Part shown: piece after piece, positions 16,761 through 25,943 of the stretch
Layout: every line of letters begins with the position of its first letter
Numbering within the stretch: the first letter of the stretch is position 1
Assembly: GCA_964645645.1 (NCBI GenBank)
Contig: CAZYBC010000001.1
Span: forward strand, 1 to 64,000
Direction: 5' to 3'
Source of the DNA: CAZYBC01 sp964645645
Lineage (GTDB): Bacteria; Patescibacteriota; Microgenomatia; UBA1400; PJMF01
Length of the DNA: 64,000 nt
Notes under the pieces: model-generated
What the model was told of the DNA's origin: nothing
The model's input: the letters and a program-made list of their open reading frames with translations, nothing else
The model's database searches: none
Translations under genes and position numbers: made by a program

Positions 16761-17369
16761 ATGCAAGAACCAATTATTTATCAGCCTACCTCAGAATTAC
16801 AACTTAGCCAACATATTTTTCGCACTCCCATTGACGGGCTTTATTATATAACGATTGACAAAAAAAATGACGAACGGGGTTTTTTTAGCCAAATTATTGA
16901 ATTACAAGAATTAGAAGCAATTATTGGTCAACCTTTTACAGTAAAACAATTTAACTATTCTAAAAGCCAAACTAATGTGGTGCGTGGTTTGCACGCTGAA
17001 GGTTGGAATAAATTAGTGACAGTCACTCACGGAACCGCTTTTAGCGCTTTGGCTGATATTAGACCTCAGTCTGCTACTTTTAAACAAGTTGTTTATTTTA
17101 AATTAGGTTTTGACCTTAATCCTGATCTTGGCTTTGCTCTTTATATTAGCCAAGGCATCGCCAATTCAATTTGTGCCTTAGAAGGGCCTGTAGAATATCT
17201 TTATTTAGTGGATAAACTGTATAGCGAACGCAGCCAAAAAGATAATGCGGCCCTATCAATTTTTGATCCAGAATTAAATATTCAATGGCCCATTGCCAAA
17301 GAACAAATGATCATCTCACAACGAGATACTCAACCTAAAAAATTAAGCGAAATGTTAGCGGAAAAATAA
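16761..17369 (+). CDS. dTDP-4-dehydrorhamnose 3,5-epimerase-like (RmlC) protein
   Basis: A 202-aa cupin of the RmlC family. It has the DERGFFSQ start of the fold, QFNYSKSQTNVVRGLHAEG (matching the family's N-S-x-VLRGLH signature with catalytic His) and a late dyad around EGPVEYLYLVDKLY. Here the motif reads VVRGLHAEGW. It would act in nucleotide-sugar synthesis for cell-surface glycans; no rmlA/B/D are in the window. Monocistronic, leaderless start. Confidence 0.82.
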   Translation: MQEPIIYQPTSELQLSQHIFRTPIDGLYYITIDKKNDERGFFSQIIELQELEAIIGQPFTVKQFNYSKSQTNVVRGLHAEGWNKLVTVTHGTAFSALADIRPQSATFKQVVYFKLGFDLNPDLGFALYISQGIANSICALEGPVEYLYLVDKLYSERSQKDNAALSIFDPELNIQWPIAKEQMIISQRDTQPKKLSEMLAEK

Positions 17370-17381
17370 CTTGATTGTTTT

Positions 17382-17948
17382 TTAGCTAAATTCTTCGTTG
17401 CTCTCCATGTCTTTTTCAATCAAATCTCTAAGATAAACAGAGCGAGGAATTTTTTTATTTTTAGCAATCCAATCTAAATAGTTTTGATGTCTAGGTGAAA
17501 TGAAAAAGTTAAAACGAGTATCTTGTTGTTCAGCGGCATAATCAATAGCAGTGGAAAGCACTTCAATTAAATTAGCTTCTGAATATTCAATCAACTGTAA
17601 TTTATCATTGACGATACCTTCTACAAAACTAGGACGAAAATCTTTTAAATAAAGAGCAATGACTGGTTTATTAAGCTGTAAAGATCTTTCCATGATATAA
17701 CCCATAGATAAACTATTCATGGAAACTTCAAGAACAATTAAATCAGCTTTTTTAATATATTCGATAGTTTTTTTATAATGATCAACTCGACTTTCATGAG
17801 AACCATTATAAAACTTTTCTCGGTATTCAAGACTAGTTATTCCTCTTAAATGACTATGACCTAGTCTTTCAATCTCTTTATAAATGGCGTCGTAATATTT
17901 ACCGAACTCTTTAATGCCTCGTCCGGATTGATCAAAATAAATTTTCAT
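17382..17948 (-). CDS. Nucleoside 2-deoxyribosyltransferase-like protein with C-terminal RHH-like segment
   Basis: A 188-aa protein. Residues about 1-140 match the nucleoside 2-deoxyribosyltransferase/Rossmann-like fold (MKIYFDQSGRG, KADLIVLEVS-NSLSMGY, QLNKPVIALYL). The tail (FNFFISPRHQNYLDWIAKNK, IPRSVYLRDLIE) looks like a ribbon-helix-helix DNA-binding unit. The ATG at 17948 is chosen over one 33 bp upstream because a TATAAT (17961-17966) lies within the longer version. Enzyme activity unproven; a ligand-sensing regulator is an alternative. Confidence 0.6.
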   Translation of the reverse strand: MKIYFDQSGRGIKEFGKYYDAIYKEIERLGHSHLRGITSLEYREKFYNGSHESRVDHYKKTIEYIKKADLIVLEVSMNSLSMGYIMERSLQLNKPVIALYLKDFRPSFVEGIVNDKLQLIEYSEANLIEVLSTAIDYAAEQQDTRFNFFISPRHQNYLDWIAKNKKIPRSVYLRDLIEKDMESNEEFS

Positions 17949-18109
17949 AATTAAAATTATATTATATACCAACCGAGGCAAAGACTAAACCTTAAATTTA
18001 TCAATTCTACAATTTGTAGAATTAATAATAATTTATTACTTTTGAAGCCTAGACTAAAAAATGTTATAATTTTTTACGAAAAAAATAACATTATTAAGAT
18101 TATTTTATT

Positions 18110-18739
18110 ATGCGTACTAATTTTAAAAAAACCACTACTATCAATTTGGACACTCCTCATGGCAGATTTTTAGTTCATTTATATGAAGATCCTAGCTCTA
18201 AAGATAAAGATGATCCTTTTATTGTTAAACATCATCTAGCTTTAACTATGGGGGAAGTCAACAATAAAGCAAATGTTTTAGTAAGAGTTCAATCTAAATG
18301 TTTATTAAATGAAACTTTTGGTGACTTAGAATGCGATTGTGGTCAACAATTGCATCATGCCATGGAATTAATCGCTCAAAAAGGTGAAGGCATCATCGTC
18401 TACTTAATGCAGGATGGCAAAGGCATCGGCTTGGCTAATAAAATTAAAGCCATTAAAGTTTGTCAAGAAAAAGGGATGGATATGTATGATGCTTTTATTG
18501 ATCTTGGCTTTAAACCTGATGAAAGAAGTTACGATGTCGTGGCTGATATTTTGGAAGACTTAGGGGTGCAATCTCCTATTCAATTAATGACCAATAGCCC
18601 AGATAAAATTCAACAATTAGCAGAATGTGGTATTCAAGCCAATCGCGTGGCTATTGAAATGCCAGTTACTGACTATAATCGTAAATCATTGACTTACAAA
18701 AAAAATAAAATGGGGCATTTACTCCACGAAATTATTTAG
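18110..18739 (+). CDS. ribA: GTP cyclohydrolase II-like protein
   Basis: A 209-aa protein covering the GCHII domain. Zinc ligands Cys64, Cys75 and Cys77 (CLLNETFGDLECDCG) are present. LMQDGKGIGL replaces the usual RQEGRGIGL, and the catalytic Asp-Glu-Arg (137-139, PDERSYD) is kept. The Tyr of the NKIRAY motif, important in E. coli RibA, aligns with Ile. There is no ribB domain and no other riboflavin gene in the window. It may be a functional RibA or a GTP-acting relative. TATAAT lies 39 nt upstream. Confidence 0.8.
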   Translation: MRTNFKKTTTINLDTPHGRFLVHLYEDPSSKDKDDPFIVKHHLALTMGEVNNKANVLVRVQSKCLLNETFGDLECDCGQQLHHAMELIAQKGEGIIVYLMQDGKGIGLANKIKAIKVCQEKGMDMYDAFIDLGFKPDERSYDVVADILEDLGVQSPIQLMTNSPDKIQQLAECGIQANRVAIEMPVTDYNRKSLTYKKNKMGHLLHEII

Positions 18740-21700
18740 TTGACTGGTTTAAAAACTCCAAATTTCTAATTTCTGTCATAACTTGAATAATCAGCTCTTT
18801 TAATAAAGAGACATCTTCATCTTTTAATTCAAATTGAGCTTGCTTAATTTTATCAGTCTCTTTTTTAGCTTCCACAAATTCAAAAACTCCATATTTTACT
18901 GTCGGCAAAAATGATTTATCTAAATCAGCTAATAATTTATAAAACAATAGCTGGCGCTTATACTGCCCTCTAATTTCTTCGGGTAAAGCTAATTCTCTGG
19001 CACTGTATTGATCAATGCCTACTTTGCCATCAATCTGATTAGCGGATTTTGCTGACCCAGTTTTATAATCAATAACTTTAACAATTTTTTTCTCTTCATC
19101 CACCCAATCAATTCTATCAATTCGGCCATTTAAACGAATATCGTTTAGCATCACGTTATGACCGCTTTTTCCAAAAGCACGTTCAATGAACATGGGCTGA
19201 GCAATGGGCTGAATTTGTTCGGTAAAATATTGATAATATTTATTTAACATCACTTGTCCATGTTTTAATCTTTTTTCTAATTCACTAGGGCTAAGAATTT
19301 CTTTTTTTAAAGCTTGTTCAAAATTAGCCAAAAAAGTTTCTACACTAATCGGTAATTCTTGATTTAATAAAGGTCGATATAAACTTTCTAAAGCAGCATG
19401 GACCGCTGTCCCAAAAGCCATTACGGCTGGTTTAGATTTAGGAACTCGTAATAAAAAATTTTCTGTAAATTCTTGCGGATCACGTAAATAAGAATTTAAA
19501 GCTGTCACTGATAAAGAAAAATTTTTGACTAAATGGCTAAAAAAAGCTTGCTGATCTGCTTGAACTGTCTCTGCCAAAACTTGCGAACTAACTGGTTGTA
19601 ATAAAACTGGCAAAAATGATTCTGCTTGTTGTTCTATGGTTGGATTTTTTAATTCCTCAAAATTAGTCAGTTCATGTAAAAACAAACTACTAATTTTGGC
19701 CTTACTCTGATTATTGCCCACTTCAATCAAACTTTTAGGATAGCTAATCATTAATTGTTTTTTGGCCCTAGTTAAAGCCACATAAAATAACCGTCGCTCA
19801 TCATCATTTTTTTCTTTTAAATCGCCACTCGTAAAACTTAAAATTTTATCAGGCAAAGGAATAATTTCTTTATTACTCTTATTACCCCATTTTTTATCCA
19901 TCACTTGATATAAGAAAACATAATCCCATTCTCTACCTTTTGCTTTATGAACCGTGGCTAAAGTAACTCGATTATCAATAACATTAAAATCTTCGGCCTG
20001 AATAATCATTCCGTGTTCCTGCATCGTATCAATTGCTTGAATAAAATCAGCTAATTTAAAAGCCTGATTTTGATAAACTAAATTCTTAATCTGACTATAA
20101 AGTGCATTTAAAGACAACAATAAAAGAGTTTTTTGTTGATGCTGCAAAACCCAATCTAAATAGCCAGAATCTTTTAAAACTTGTTCAAACCATTGCGTAA
20201 AAGGTACTTGAAAATCAAGCTGACTCCATTGAGTTAATTTTTGCAAAACCTCAGCAACACTTTGCCATTCTGCCTTAGTGATTTGCAACTCTAGCTTTTT
20301 TTCTTCAATATTTAGCAAAGCTTGATCATAACCAGCTTCAATCAAATCATAAATACTGACATCTAACTTGCCAGCTAAACGACCTAACTTCATAATTAAT
20401 AAACTATCTAAATGCAACCATTGATATTGTAAAAGTTGATAAAACAAGCCTTTTTCTTCAACATTGCGAATAGCTAAAATAGTTTTAAATAAATGTAAAA
20501 GCTGGATTATTTCTTCATTAGTTAAAACATTATTGCCCCCATTCACTTCAAAAGGAATTTGCCATTTGGCTAAAATATTAGCTAAATCAACCATATCCGC
20601 ATTATCACGATAAAGGATAGCCACTTTATCAGCCTTTACGCCTTTAGCTAATAAAGTCTTAACTTGATCAGCGACAAATAAAGCCTCTACCATTTGCGAA
20701 GGAGCGGCATAAAGTTGTACTTGCGTCTTAACTAAACTAACACTTTGCAAAGGTTCTTGAGATTGCACTAAATCACTAATTTGTTTTTTAGCTTGAGAAT
20801 CAATTTTATCTAAATTGACTAAATTATGGCTAATAAGTTGATGAGCTTGATTATAAATTTCTTGCGGACAACGATAACCTGTTTCTAAATAAACATGTTT
20901 AGCTTGAGGATAAAGATCAAAAAAACCCAACATATTTTCCACTGAAGCACCTTGAAACCGATAAATAGCTTGATGTGGATCACCCACTACACAAACATTA
21001 GCCTGATCCTGCCAATAATTAGCTAATAATTGCAAAATTTTATTTTGCGCATTATTAGTATCTTGATATTCATCTACCAAAAAATAATGAATGTTTTCTT
21101 GATAATCTCTTAATAAAATTTCATGTTGCTCAAAAGCTGATACCACAAAATTAATCATGTCATCAAAATCAAATCTGTTTAATCGCTGCAAGTTTTGTTG
21201 ATAAGAAGCATAAATTTGATAAAGCTCTTGGTTTTTAATTACCTTCTGGGTTTGTTTAGTAATTTTAACTTTTTTACCTTTTGGATTAGCTTGTAATTCA
21301 GCCAAATAAGCTGATTCATCTTTGATTAATTGTTCATAAACTGCCAAACTAATTCCTTCTCGTTTTAAATCTGAAACCGCAGTAATAATCTTTTTTAAGA
21401 ACATGTAAGGATCATTTAAGGGGCGTAATTTCAGTAAATCTAATTTATCAATAATTGTTCGAAATAATTCATAGCGCTCTAAATCCGTAATTGCCTGACT
21501 ATCATGAGCCAAAGAAAAATATTCTGGATTATCTTGAATAACTTCTTGAGCAAAACCATGAAAAGTGCTAATCCTAACGTAATAGGCAGCTTGACCAATC
21601 AGCTTAATCAAACGCTCCCGCATATTTTGAGCAGCGGATTGAGTAAAAGTTAAAGCCAAAATAGAACTAGGATTTGTATCAGTTTTTTTGAGAATATTAG

Positions 21701-21848
21701 CAATTCTCATGGTTAAAACTTGAGTTTTACCAGTCCCCGGACCAGCACTGACCAACATTGGCCCTTCAATTTGATCAACAGCCTTTTGCTGAGCAGGATT
21801 AAGTTGTTGATAATTTTGCTCAAATTCAGTTTGCAATTGTTTTAACAT
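18732..21848 (-). CDS. UvrD/RecB-like helicase with C-terminal nuclease domain
   Basis: A 1038-aa SF1A helicase fused to a PD-(D/E)XK nuclease. The helicase has the Q motif (LNPAQQKAV), Walker A AGPGTGKT (about 35-42), motif Ia LTFTQSAAQNM, motif II VDEYQDTN, motif III VVGDPHQAIYRFQGA and motif VI YVALTRAKKQ. The nuclease has VIDYKTG near residue 925 with a following Gln-Tyr motif. It probably replaces AddA/RecB in double-strand break processing. It overlaps the 3' end of ribA by 8 bp, convergent. Confidence 0.9.
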   Translation of the reverse strand: MLKQLQTEFEQNYQQLNPAQQKAVDQIEGPMLVSAGPGTGKTQVLTMRIANILKKTDTNPSSILALTFTQSAAQNMRERLIKLIGQAAYYVRISTFHGFAQEVIQDNPEYFSLAHDSQAITDLERYELFRTIIDKLDLLKLRPLNDPYMFLKKIITAVSDLKREGISLAVYEQLIKDESAYLAELQANPKGKKVKITKQTQKVIKNQELYQIYASYQQNLQRLNRFDFDDMINFVVSAFEQHEILLRDYQENIHYFLVDEYQDTNNAQNKILQLLANYWQDQANVCVVGDPHQAIYRFQGASVENMLGFFDLYPQAKHVYLETGYRCPQEIYNQAHQLISHNLVNLDKIDSQAKKQISDLVQSQEPLQSVSLVKTQVQLYAAPSQMVEALFVADQVKTLLAKGVKADKVAILYRDNADMVDLANILAKWQIPFEVNGGNNVLTNEEIIQLLHLFKTILAIRNVEEKGLFYQLLQYQWLHLDSLLIMKLGRLAGKLDVSIYDLIEAGYDQALLNIEEKKLELQITKAEWQSVAEVLQKLTQWSQLDFQVPFTQWFEQVLKDSGYLDWVLQHQQKTLLLLSLNALYSQIKNLVYQNQAFKLADFIQAIDTMQEHGMIIQAEDFNVIDNRVTLATVHKAKGREWDYVFLYQVMDKKWGNKSNKEIIPLPDKILSFTSGDLKEKNDDERRLFYVALTRAKKQLMISYPKSLIEVGNNQSKAKISSLFLHELTNFEELKNPTIEQQAESFLPVLLQPVSSQVLAETVQADQQAFFSHLVKNFSLSVTALNSYLRDPQEFTENFLLRVPKSKPAVMAFGTAVHAALESLYRPLLNQELPISVETFLANFEQALKKEILSPSELEKRLKHGQVMLNKYYQYFTEQIQPIAQPMFIERAFGKSGHNVMLNDIRLNGRIDRIDWVDEEKKIVKVIDYKTGSAKSANQIDGKVGIDQYSARELALPEEIRGQYKRQLLFYKLLADLDKSFLPTVKYGVFEFVEAKKETDKIKQAQFELKDEDVSLLKELIIQVMTEIRNLEFLNQSTK

Positions 21849-21855
21849 AAAAATC

Positions 21856-22932
21856 TTAATCTAGACTTAATAAACCAGATTCTTTAAAAATCTGCGCTAC
21901 TTCTGCAGAATTATTAGTTAACACCAAGCGAGATCTCAATTCAGCTGCACCAGCAATCCCTTTAATATACCAAGCTAAATGTTTGCGCATTGGTAAAAAA
22001 CTATTTTTTTCATAACCGGCATTTAATTGTTCAAACAGTTGAGCATGCTCTAACGCCACCTTGGCTCTTTCTGCCACAGTTACTTGTTGACGAATAGCTT
22101 CTGGCTGAAAAACCCAAGGATTACCCCAACTGGCCCGACCAATCATCGCGCCATCTAAATGATAGTCCGCTACTTTTGTCAAAGCTTCTTCTCTAGATTT
22201 TAGATCACCATTGCCAATAAATTTAATATTAGCTGACTGAACTAGCTGAGCGGCTTGACCAATGGCTTCCCAATCAGCCATTCCAGTATAAGCTTGTTTG
22301 AAAGTTCTACCATGTAAAGTGATCACGGCTGGTTGTTTTTCTATCAACTTAGGCAACCATGTTTCCAAAATGTCTTTTTCATAACCAAGCCGAGTTTTAA
22401 CACTAACGGGAATAGCTCGATGTTGTTGATATTGAGCTGGTAGCTGAGCTTGGACTCTTTCTACCCAAATTCTCATTCTAGGTTTTAAATCTGGACAATC
22501 TGCCACAGTTTTACCATTGGCCCAATCACGCACGCCATCTTGAACAGCCTGAATAATTTCTTGAGCTAAATCTGGAGTTTTAATTAAACCAGCTCCTCCG
22601 CCATGACCAGCTACTTTGGGAGCAGGGCAACCCATATTAATATCTACTCCATCAAAACCAAGTTGGCAAACTAAAATAGTGGCTTGATAAAAACAAGCTG
22701 GAGTTTTACCAAATAACTGAGCCACTAACGGACGTTCCACTTCTTGATAATCAAAAGTTCTTAATAAAGCCTTGGCACCACTGCACAAACCTTCCACATT
22801 CACAAATTCAGTAAACATTACCGCTGGCTGACCATATTTTTTACAAATTTGGCGAAAGCTATTATCTGCCACTCCATCCATAGGCGCTAAAACAAGTAAA
22901 GGTTGAGGGCTTTGATACCAAGGTGTAATCAT
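21856..22932 (-). CDS. dus: tRNA-dihydrouridine synthase
   Basis: A 358-aa FMN enzyme that reduces uridine in the tRNA D-loop. Motifs: LAPMDGVADNSFR at the start, NMGCPAPKVAGHGGGAGL with the catalytic Cys, VSVKTRLGY, TLHGRTFKQAYTG, FIGNGDL, and the FMN-phosphate loop GAMIGRASWGNPW. A C-terminal helical domain follows. It lies 7 bp upstream of the helicase gene, so the two may share a transcript. Confidence 0.95.
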   Translation of the reverse strand: MITPWYQSPQPLLVLAPMDGVADNSFRQICKKYGQPAVMFTEFVNVEGLCSGAKALLRTFDYQEVERPLVAQLFGKTPACFYQATILVCQLGFDGVDINMGCPAPKVAGHGGGAGLIKTPDLAQEIIQAVQDGVRDWANGKTVADCPDLKPRMRIWVERVQAQLPAQYQQHRAIPVSVKTRLGYEKDILETWLPKLIEKQPAVITLHGRTFKQAYTGMADWEAIGQAAQLVQSANIKFIGNGDLKSREEALTKVADYHLDGAMIGRASWGNPWVFQPEAIRQQVTVAERAKVALEHAQLFEQLNAGYEKNSFLPMRKHLAWYIKGIAGAAELRSRLVLTNNSAEVAQIFKESGLLSLD

Positions 22933-22942
22933 CTTATGCTAT

Positions 22943-23020
22943 TAGACTTACTGCGAAATAAAATTTCGTAGCGAAAAATTGATATTTAAGAGCGAAAAGG
23001 TTTGTTTCGCAGTAAGTCTA
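22943..23020. repeat. Dispersed palindromic repeat, copy 1
   Basis: A perfect 16-bp terminal inverted repeat, TAGACTTACTGCGAAA (22943-22958) and TTTCGCAGTAAGTCTA (23005-23020), with a core shared with the copy at 55232 (inner segment around AATTGATATTTAAGAGCG). It fills the gap between dus and the secreted peptidase gene. Confidence 0.8.
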
Positions 23021-23026
23021 TTATAA

Positions 23027-24922
23027 CTAATTCTGTAAATTTTCTGGCTTGAGAAATTCCTGTAGCTGATTAAAAGCCAAATCTGTCATCAAATTTTGGC
23101 CAGTTTTTAATAAAGCTAACAAATAATTTTGATATTGAGTTAAATTTGCTTCAGTTAAATGCTGCGCATAGCAAGCAATTTTATCCAAACGTTGATAAAA
23201 ATAATATTTTTTTAACTTTTGAGTGAAAAAGAAATTTTTTAATACTCTCCGCCATAAAGATAAATCTTGATCATTAGTTAACCAATCAGTAATCTGACAA
23301 GGATTTTCAGTTTCTGGATCTACCGGGAGAAAAGTGACTGAATTTAACTCCGCTGCTTGGGCTGGCTGATATGCTAAATTAAAAGCTAAATTTGCACCAA
23401 GCCCTTCAAAATTAAATTCTGATACTTGAGCCTGTTGATTATATAGAAAAGCTTGAAAAATAAAGTTCGCTGGCTGAGTAAAAGCTTCATCAAGCTGAAA
23501 AATTAATTGATAATTTCCGGCTAAAGGTTTAGCAAAATAATGATGATGATTAGGAGCAGGCTGAATTTCACCATCATTAGCTTGTATTTGATCAGCTAAA
23601 ATAAACCCTGGTACTTCCAGCCCCCGCTCATCTAGCACTGTTAAATTATATTGGTGTGGATAAACCAATACCCAATAACTCAAATCTGTTTGACTAGGAG
23701 TAAATATCCGAGCTGATTGTAAAGGGCGTTGATGTTGAGACAACAAATTATAATCATAAGCCGGGTCTTTAATTAATAAATCTTGAGTTTGATATTGATA
23801 ACCATCAATTAAGAAAAAATGCCCACTAATTGCCCCAATCACTGGCTGAGCTTTTTTAATTTGACTAATAATTTTTTGTAAATCAGTATTATTTTTTATA
23901 TCTTGATAACTAAATTCTAATTTGGGTAAAAAGAATCTTTCATTTTTATTGCTATAAGCTAGACTAATTTCCTTGGCCAACCGAGTTGCTGCTACCCAAT
24001 TAAGAAAACCATCCACTGAATAGCCATCAGCTTGAGCCACTAACCATTGATTTAAAACTGCTGGAGTTAAATTTTCACCACTCCCTGGCATTTTATCAAG
24101 ACCATAATGGCGCATTAACATCACTAAACTGGTTAATGCACAACCCCAACGACTAATGGTAGGAGCAGCACTAGACCAAGTAGTAGCTCGATCATAAGTA
24201 TCATTGGCCCAACTAGAATTAGTTTGTTTTGAAATCGGAACATTGAGATCTAAACCATTTAAAAGAGTAACCTTAACTTTAAAAAATTGAATGATTGTTT
24301 TAGGCGATAAACCTGTACCAGCCTCCAACATAATTTTTCCTCCTGGTTGAAAAAAATTCCATCGATCATAAAAAGTAAAAAGCAATTGATTATTAAGCCA
24401 AATTTGATGGCATCCAGATTGAAAAATAATTTTTAGATAATAAGATTGTCCATTTATCAAACCAGTTGGCACTGTCACACTTTGGCGAACATCATAATCA
24501 ACTTTATGAGTTAATTCAAAAAAATCATTTAACCAATGAATTGCATAATAATTACCATCATCAATCCTGCCCCACACAAAATTACGATCAATACCTGATA
24601 TTGGTTTAAACCAAATTTCATAAATATAGCCAGGCCAAAGATCATTCCAGTATTGGTCTTTAGGTAACAAACTTGTATGGCTAAACATCCCTATGACATT
24701 AGCTTGCACAAAAGGATTCAACCCATCTGAGCCTAGCTGCCACATCCCTAATTGACCAGTATTAATTTGCCATTTATTTAAACCTGAAGCAAAATCATCC
24801 TCAAAAACTACTTGGGCTGGCTGTAAATTAACTGCGCCAGCAAAAACTTGCTTGATCCAATATTTACAGAAAAAAATTAGACCAAGTAATAAAATGAGTA
24901 AATTACGCAATAAAATTAACAT
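23027..24922 (-). CDS. Secreted protein: LamG-like domain plus C39-like cysteine peptidase
   Basis: A 631-aa exported protein. An N-terminal hydrophobic segment (about 1-30) is a signal or anchor. Residues 38-220 form a concanavalin/LamG-like beta sandwich (DDFASGLNKW, then IWLNNQLLFTFYDR). Residues about 240-410 match the C39-like papain fold, with Cys261 (RWGCALTS), His368 (GHFFLIDGY) and Asp386 (IKDPA). The C-terminal 220 residues are beta-rich, then helical. Probably an extracellular or wall-associated peptidase with a carbohydrate- or surface-binding domain; substrate unknown. Confidence 0.72.
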   Translation of the reverse strand: MLILLRNLLILLLGLIFFCKYWIKQVFAGAVNLQPAQVVFEDDFASGLNKWQINTGQLGMWQLGSDGLNPFVQANVIGMFSHTSLLPKDQYWNDLWPGYIYEIWFKPISGIDRNFVWGRIDDGNYYAIHWLNDFFELTHKVDYDVRQSVTVPTGLINGQSYYLKIIFQSGCHQIWLNNQLLFTFYDRWNFFQPGGKIMLEAGTGLSPKTIIQFFKVKVTLLNGLDLNVPISKQTNSSWANDTYDRATTWSSAAPTISRWGCALTSLVMLMRHYGLDKMPGSGENLTPAVLNQWLVAQADGYSVDGFLNWVAATRLAKEISLAYSNKNERFFLPKLEFSYQDIKNNTDLQKIISQIKKAQPVIGAISGHFFLIDGYQYQTQDLLIKDPAYDYNLLSQHQRPLQSARIFTPSQTDLSYWVLVYPHQYNLTVLDERGLEVPGFILADQIQANDGEIQPAPNHHHYFAKPLAGNYQLIFQLDEAFTQPANFIFQAFLYNQQAQVSEFNFEGLGANLAFNLAYQPAQAAELNSVTFLPVDPETENPCQITDWLTNDQDLSLWRRVLKNFFFTQKLKKYYFYQRLDKIACYAQHLTEANLTQYQNYLLALLKTGQNLMTDLAFNQLQEFLKPENLQN

Positions 24923-25006
24923 TAAATCTTATTAAACTCAGTAAACTGACTTGCTAGCTGACATTTCAACATCTGAACCTTTAAAGTTAGAAAAGTAAAA
25001 ACCAGC

Positions 25007-25012
25007 TATAAT
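25007..25012 (+). promoter_or_regulatory. -10 box of the glycosyltransferase operon (leaderless start)
   Basis: TATAAT ends 7 nt before the ATG at 25020; no ribosome site is present. Confidence 0.6.
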
Positions 25013-25019
25013 AAAGCCA

Positions 25020-25943
25020 ATGACTACAGATGTAATTATCACTACCTATAACGAATCAGACAATATTGTTGCCTTATTAAAACATCTCAAACGTCAACAC
25101 ACACCAGCTCAACAAATCATCATTGTGGATAATTGCTCACAAGATAAAACAGCACAATTAATTTTAGAATTTGCCCAAAAAAATCCTCAACTAAAGATTC
25201 AGTTAATCAGCCAAAAAACTACCCGCAGTCAAGCTAGAAATCTAGCTATCCAAAAATCACAAGCTGATTTAATTGCCATCACTGATGCTGGTTGCTTGCC
25301 TCATTCAGATTGGTTAACTAAATTAGTCAATTGCTATCAGCAACAAAGTAAAAAACTCAAAGATAAAAATATTGTGATTGCTGGCTTTTACCAAGGTTTA
25401 GCTAAAACTGCTTTTGAACAGGCAGTTATTCCTTACGCTTTAGTAATGCCAGATCGCTTAAATTTAACTACATTTTTACCAGCTACTCGTTCCCTGTTGT
25501 TGCCAAAAAAAGTTTGGCAAACTCTGGGCGGTTTTAATGAAAAGTTAAATTTCAGTGAAGATTATGAATTTGCCCAAAGATTAGTTAAACAACAAATTAA
25601 AATTGTGGTTGAACCAACAGCTATTGTCGATTGGTTACCAAGAAAAAATTTCTTGCAATTTCTAAACATGATTTTTAATTTTGCCAAAAGTGATATGTTA
25701 GCTAAAACTTATCGACCAAAAGTGGCTTTAATTTTTTTACGTTATTTGCTGGGAATAGCTTTGTTTTTTTATCAACCTTATTTAGGGTTAACAGTAATTT
25801 TACTTTACTTAATGTGGGCCATTAAAAAAAATTATCGTTATGCCAAACAAGCTTGGTTTTATTTACCACTCTTACAAATCGGCGCTGATTGGGCAGTAAT
25901 GAGCGGAACTATAACTGGAGGTGTAGAAAGTTGGCTGAAATGA
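25020..25943 (+). CDS. Glycosyltransferase family 2
   Basis: A 307-aa GT-A enzyme: nucleotide-sugar-binding start VIITTYNESDNI, IIIVDNCSQDKT, SQARNLAI, the metal-binding DxG region AITDAGCLP, and the acceptor-region SEDYEFAQRL. Two hydrophobic segments lie near the C-terminus (about 240-290), so it is membrane-associated. It overlaps the next gene, a GT4 enzyme, by 4 bp; the pair likely builds a surface glycan. Confidence 0.88.
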   Translation: MTTDVIITTYNESDNIVALLKHLKRQHTPAQQIIIVDNCSQDKTAQLILEFAQKNPQLKIQLISQKTTRSQARNLAIQKSQADLIAITDAGCLPHSDWLTKLVNCYQQQSKKLKDKNIVIAGFYQGLAKTAFEQAVIPYALVMPDRLNLTTFLPATRSLLLPKKVWQTLGGFNEKLNFSEDYEFAQRLVKQQIKIVVEPTAIVDWLPRKNFLQFLNMIFNFAKSDMLAKTYRPKVALIFLRYLLGIALFFYQPYLGLTVILLYLMWAIKKNYRYAKQAWFYLPLLQIGADWAVMSGTITGGVESWLK

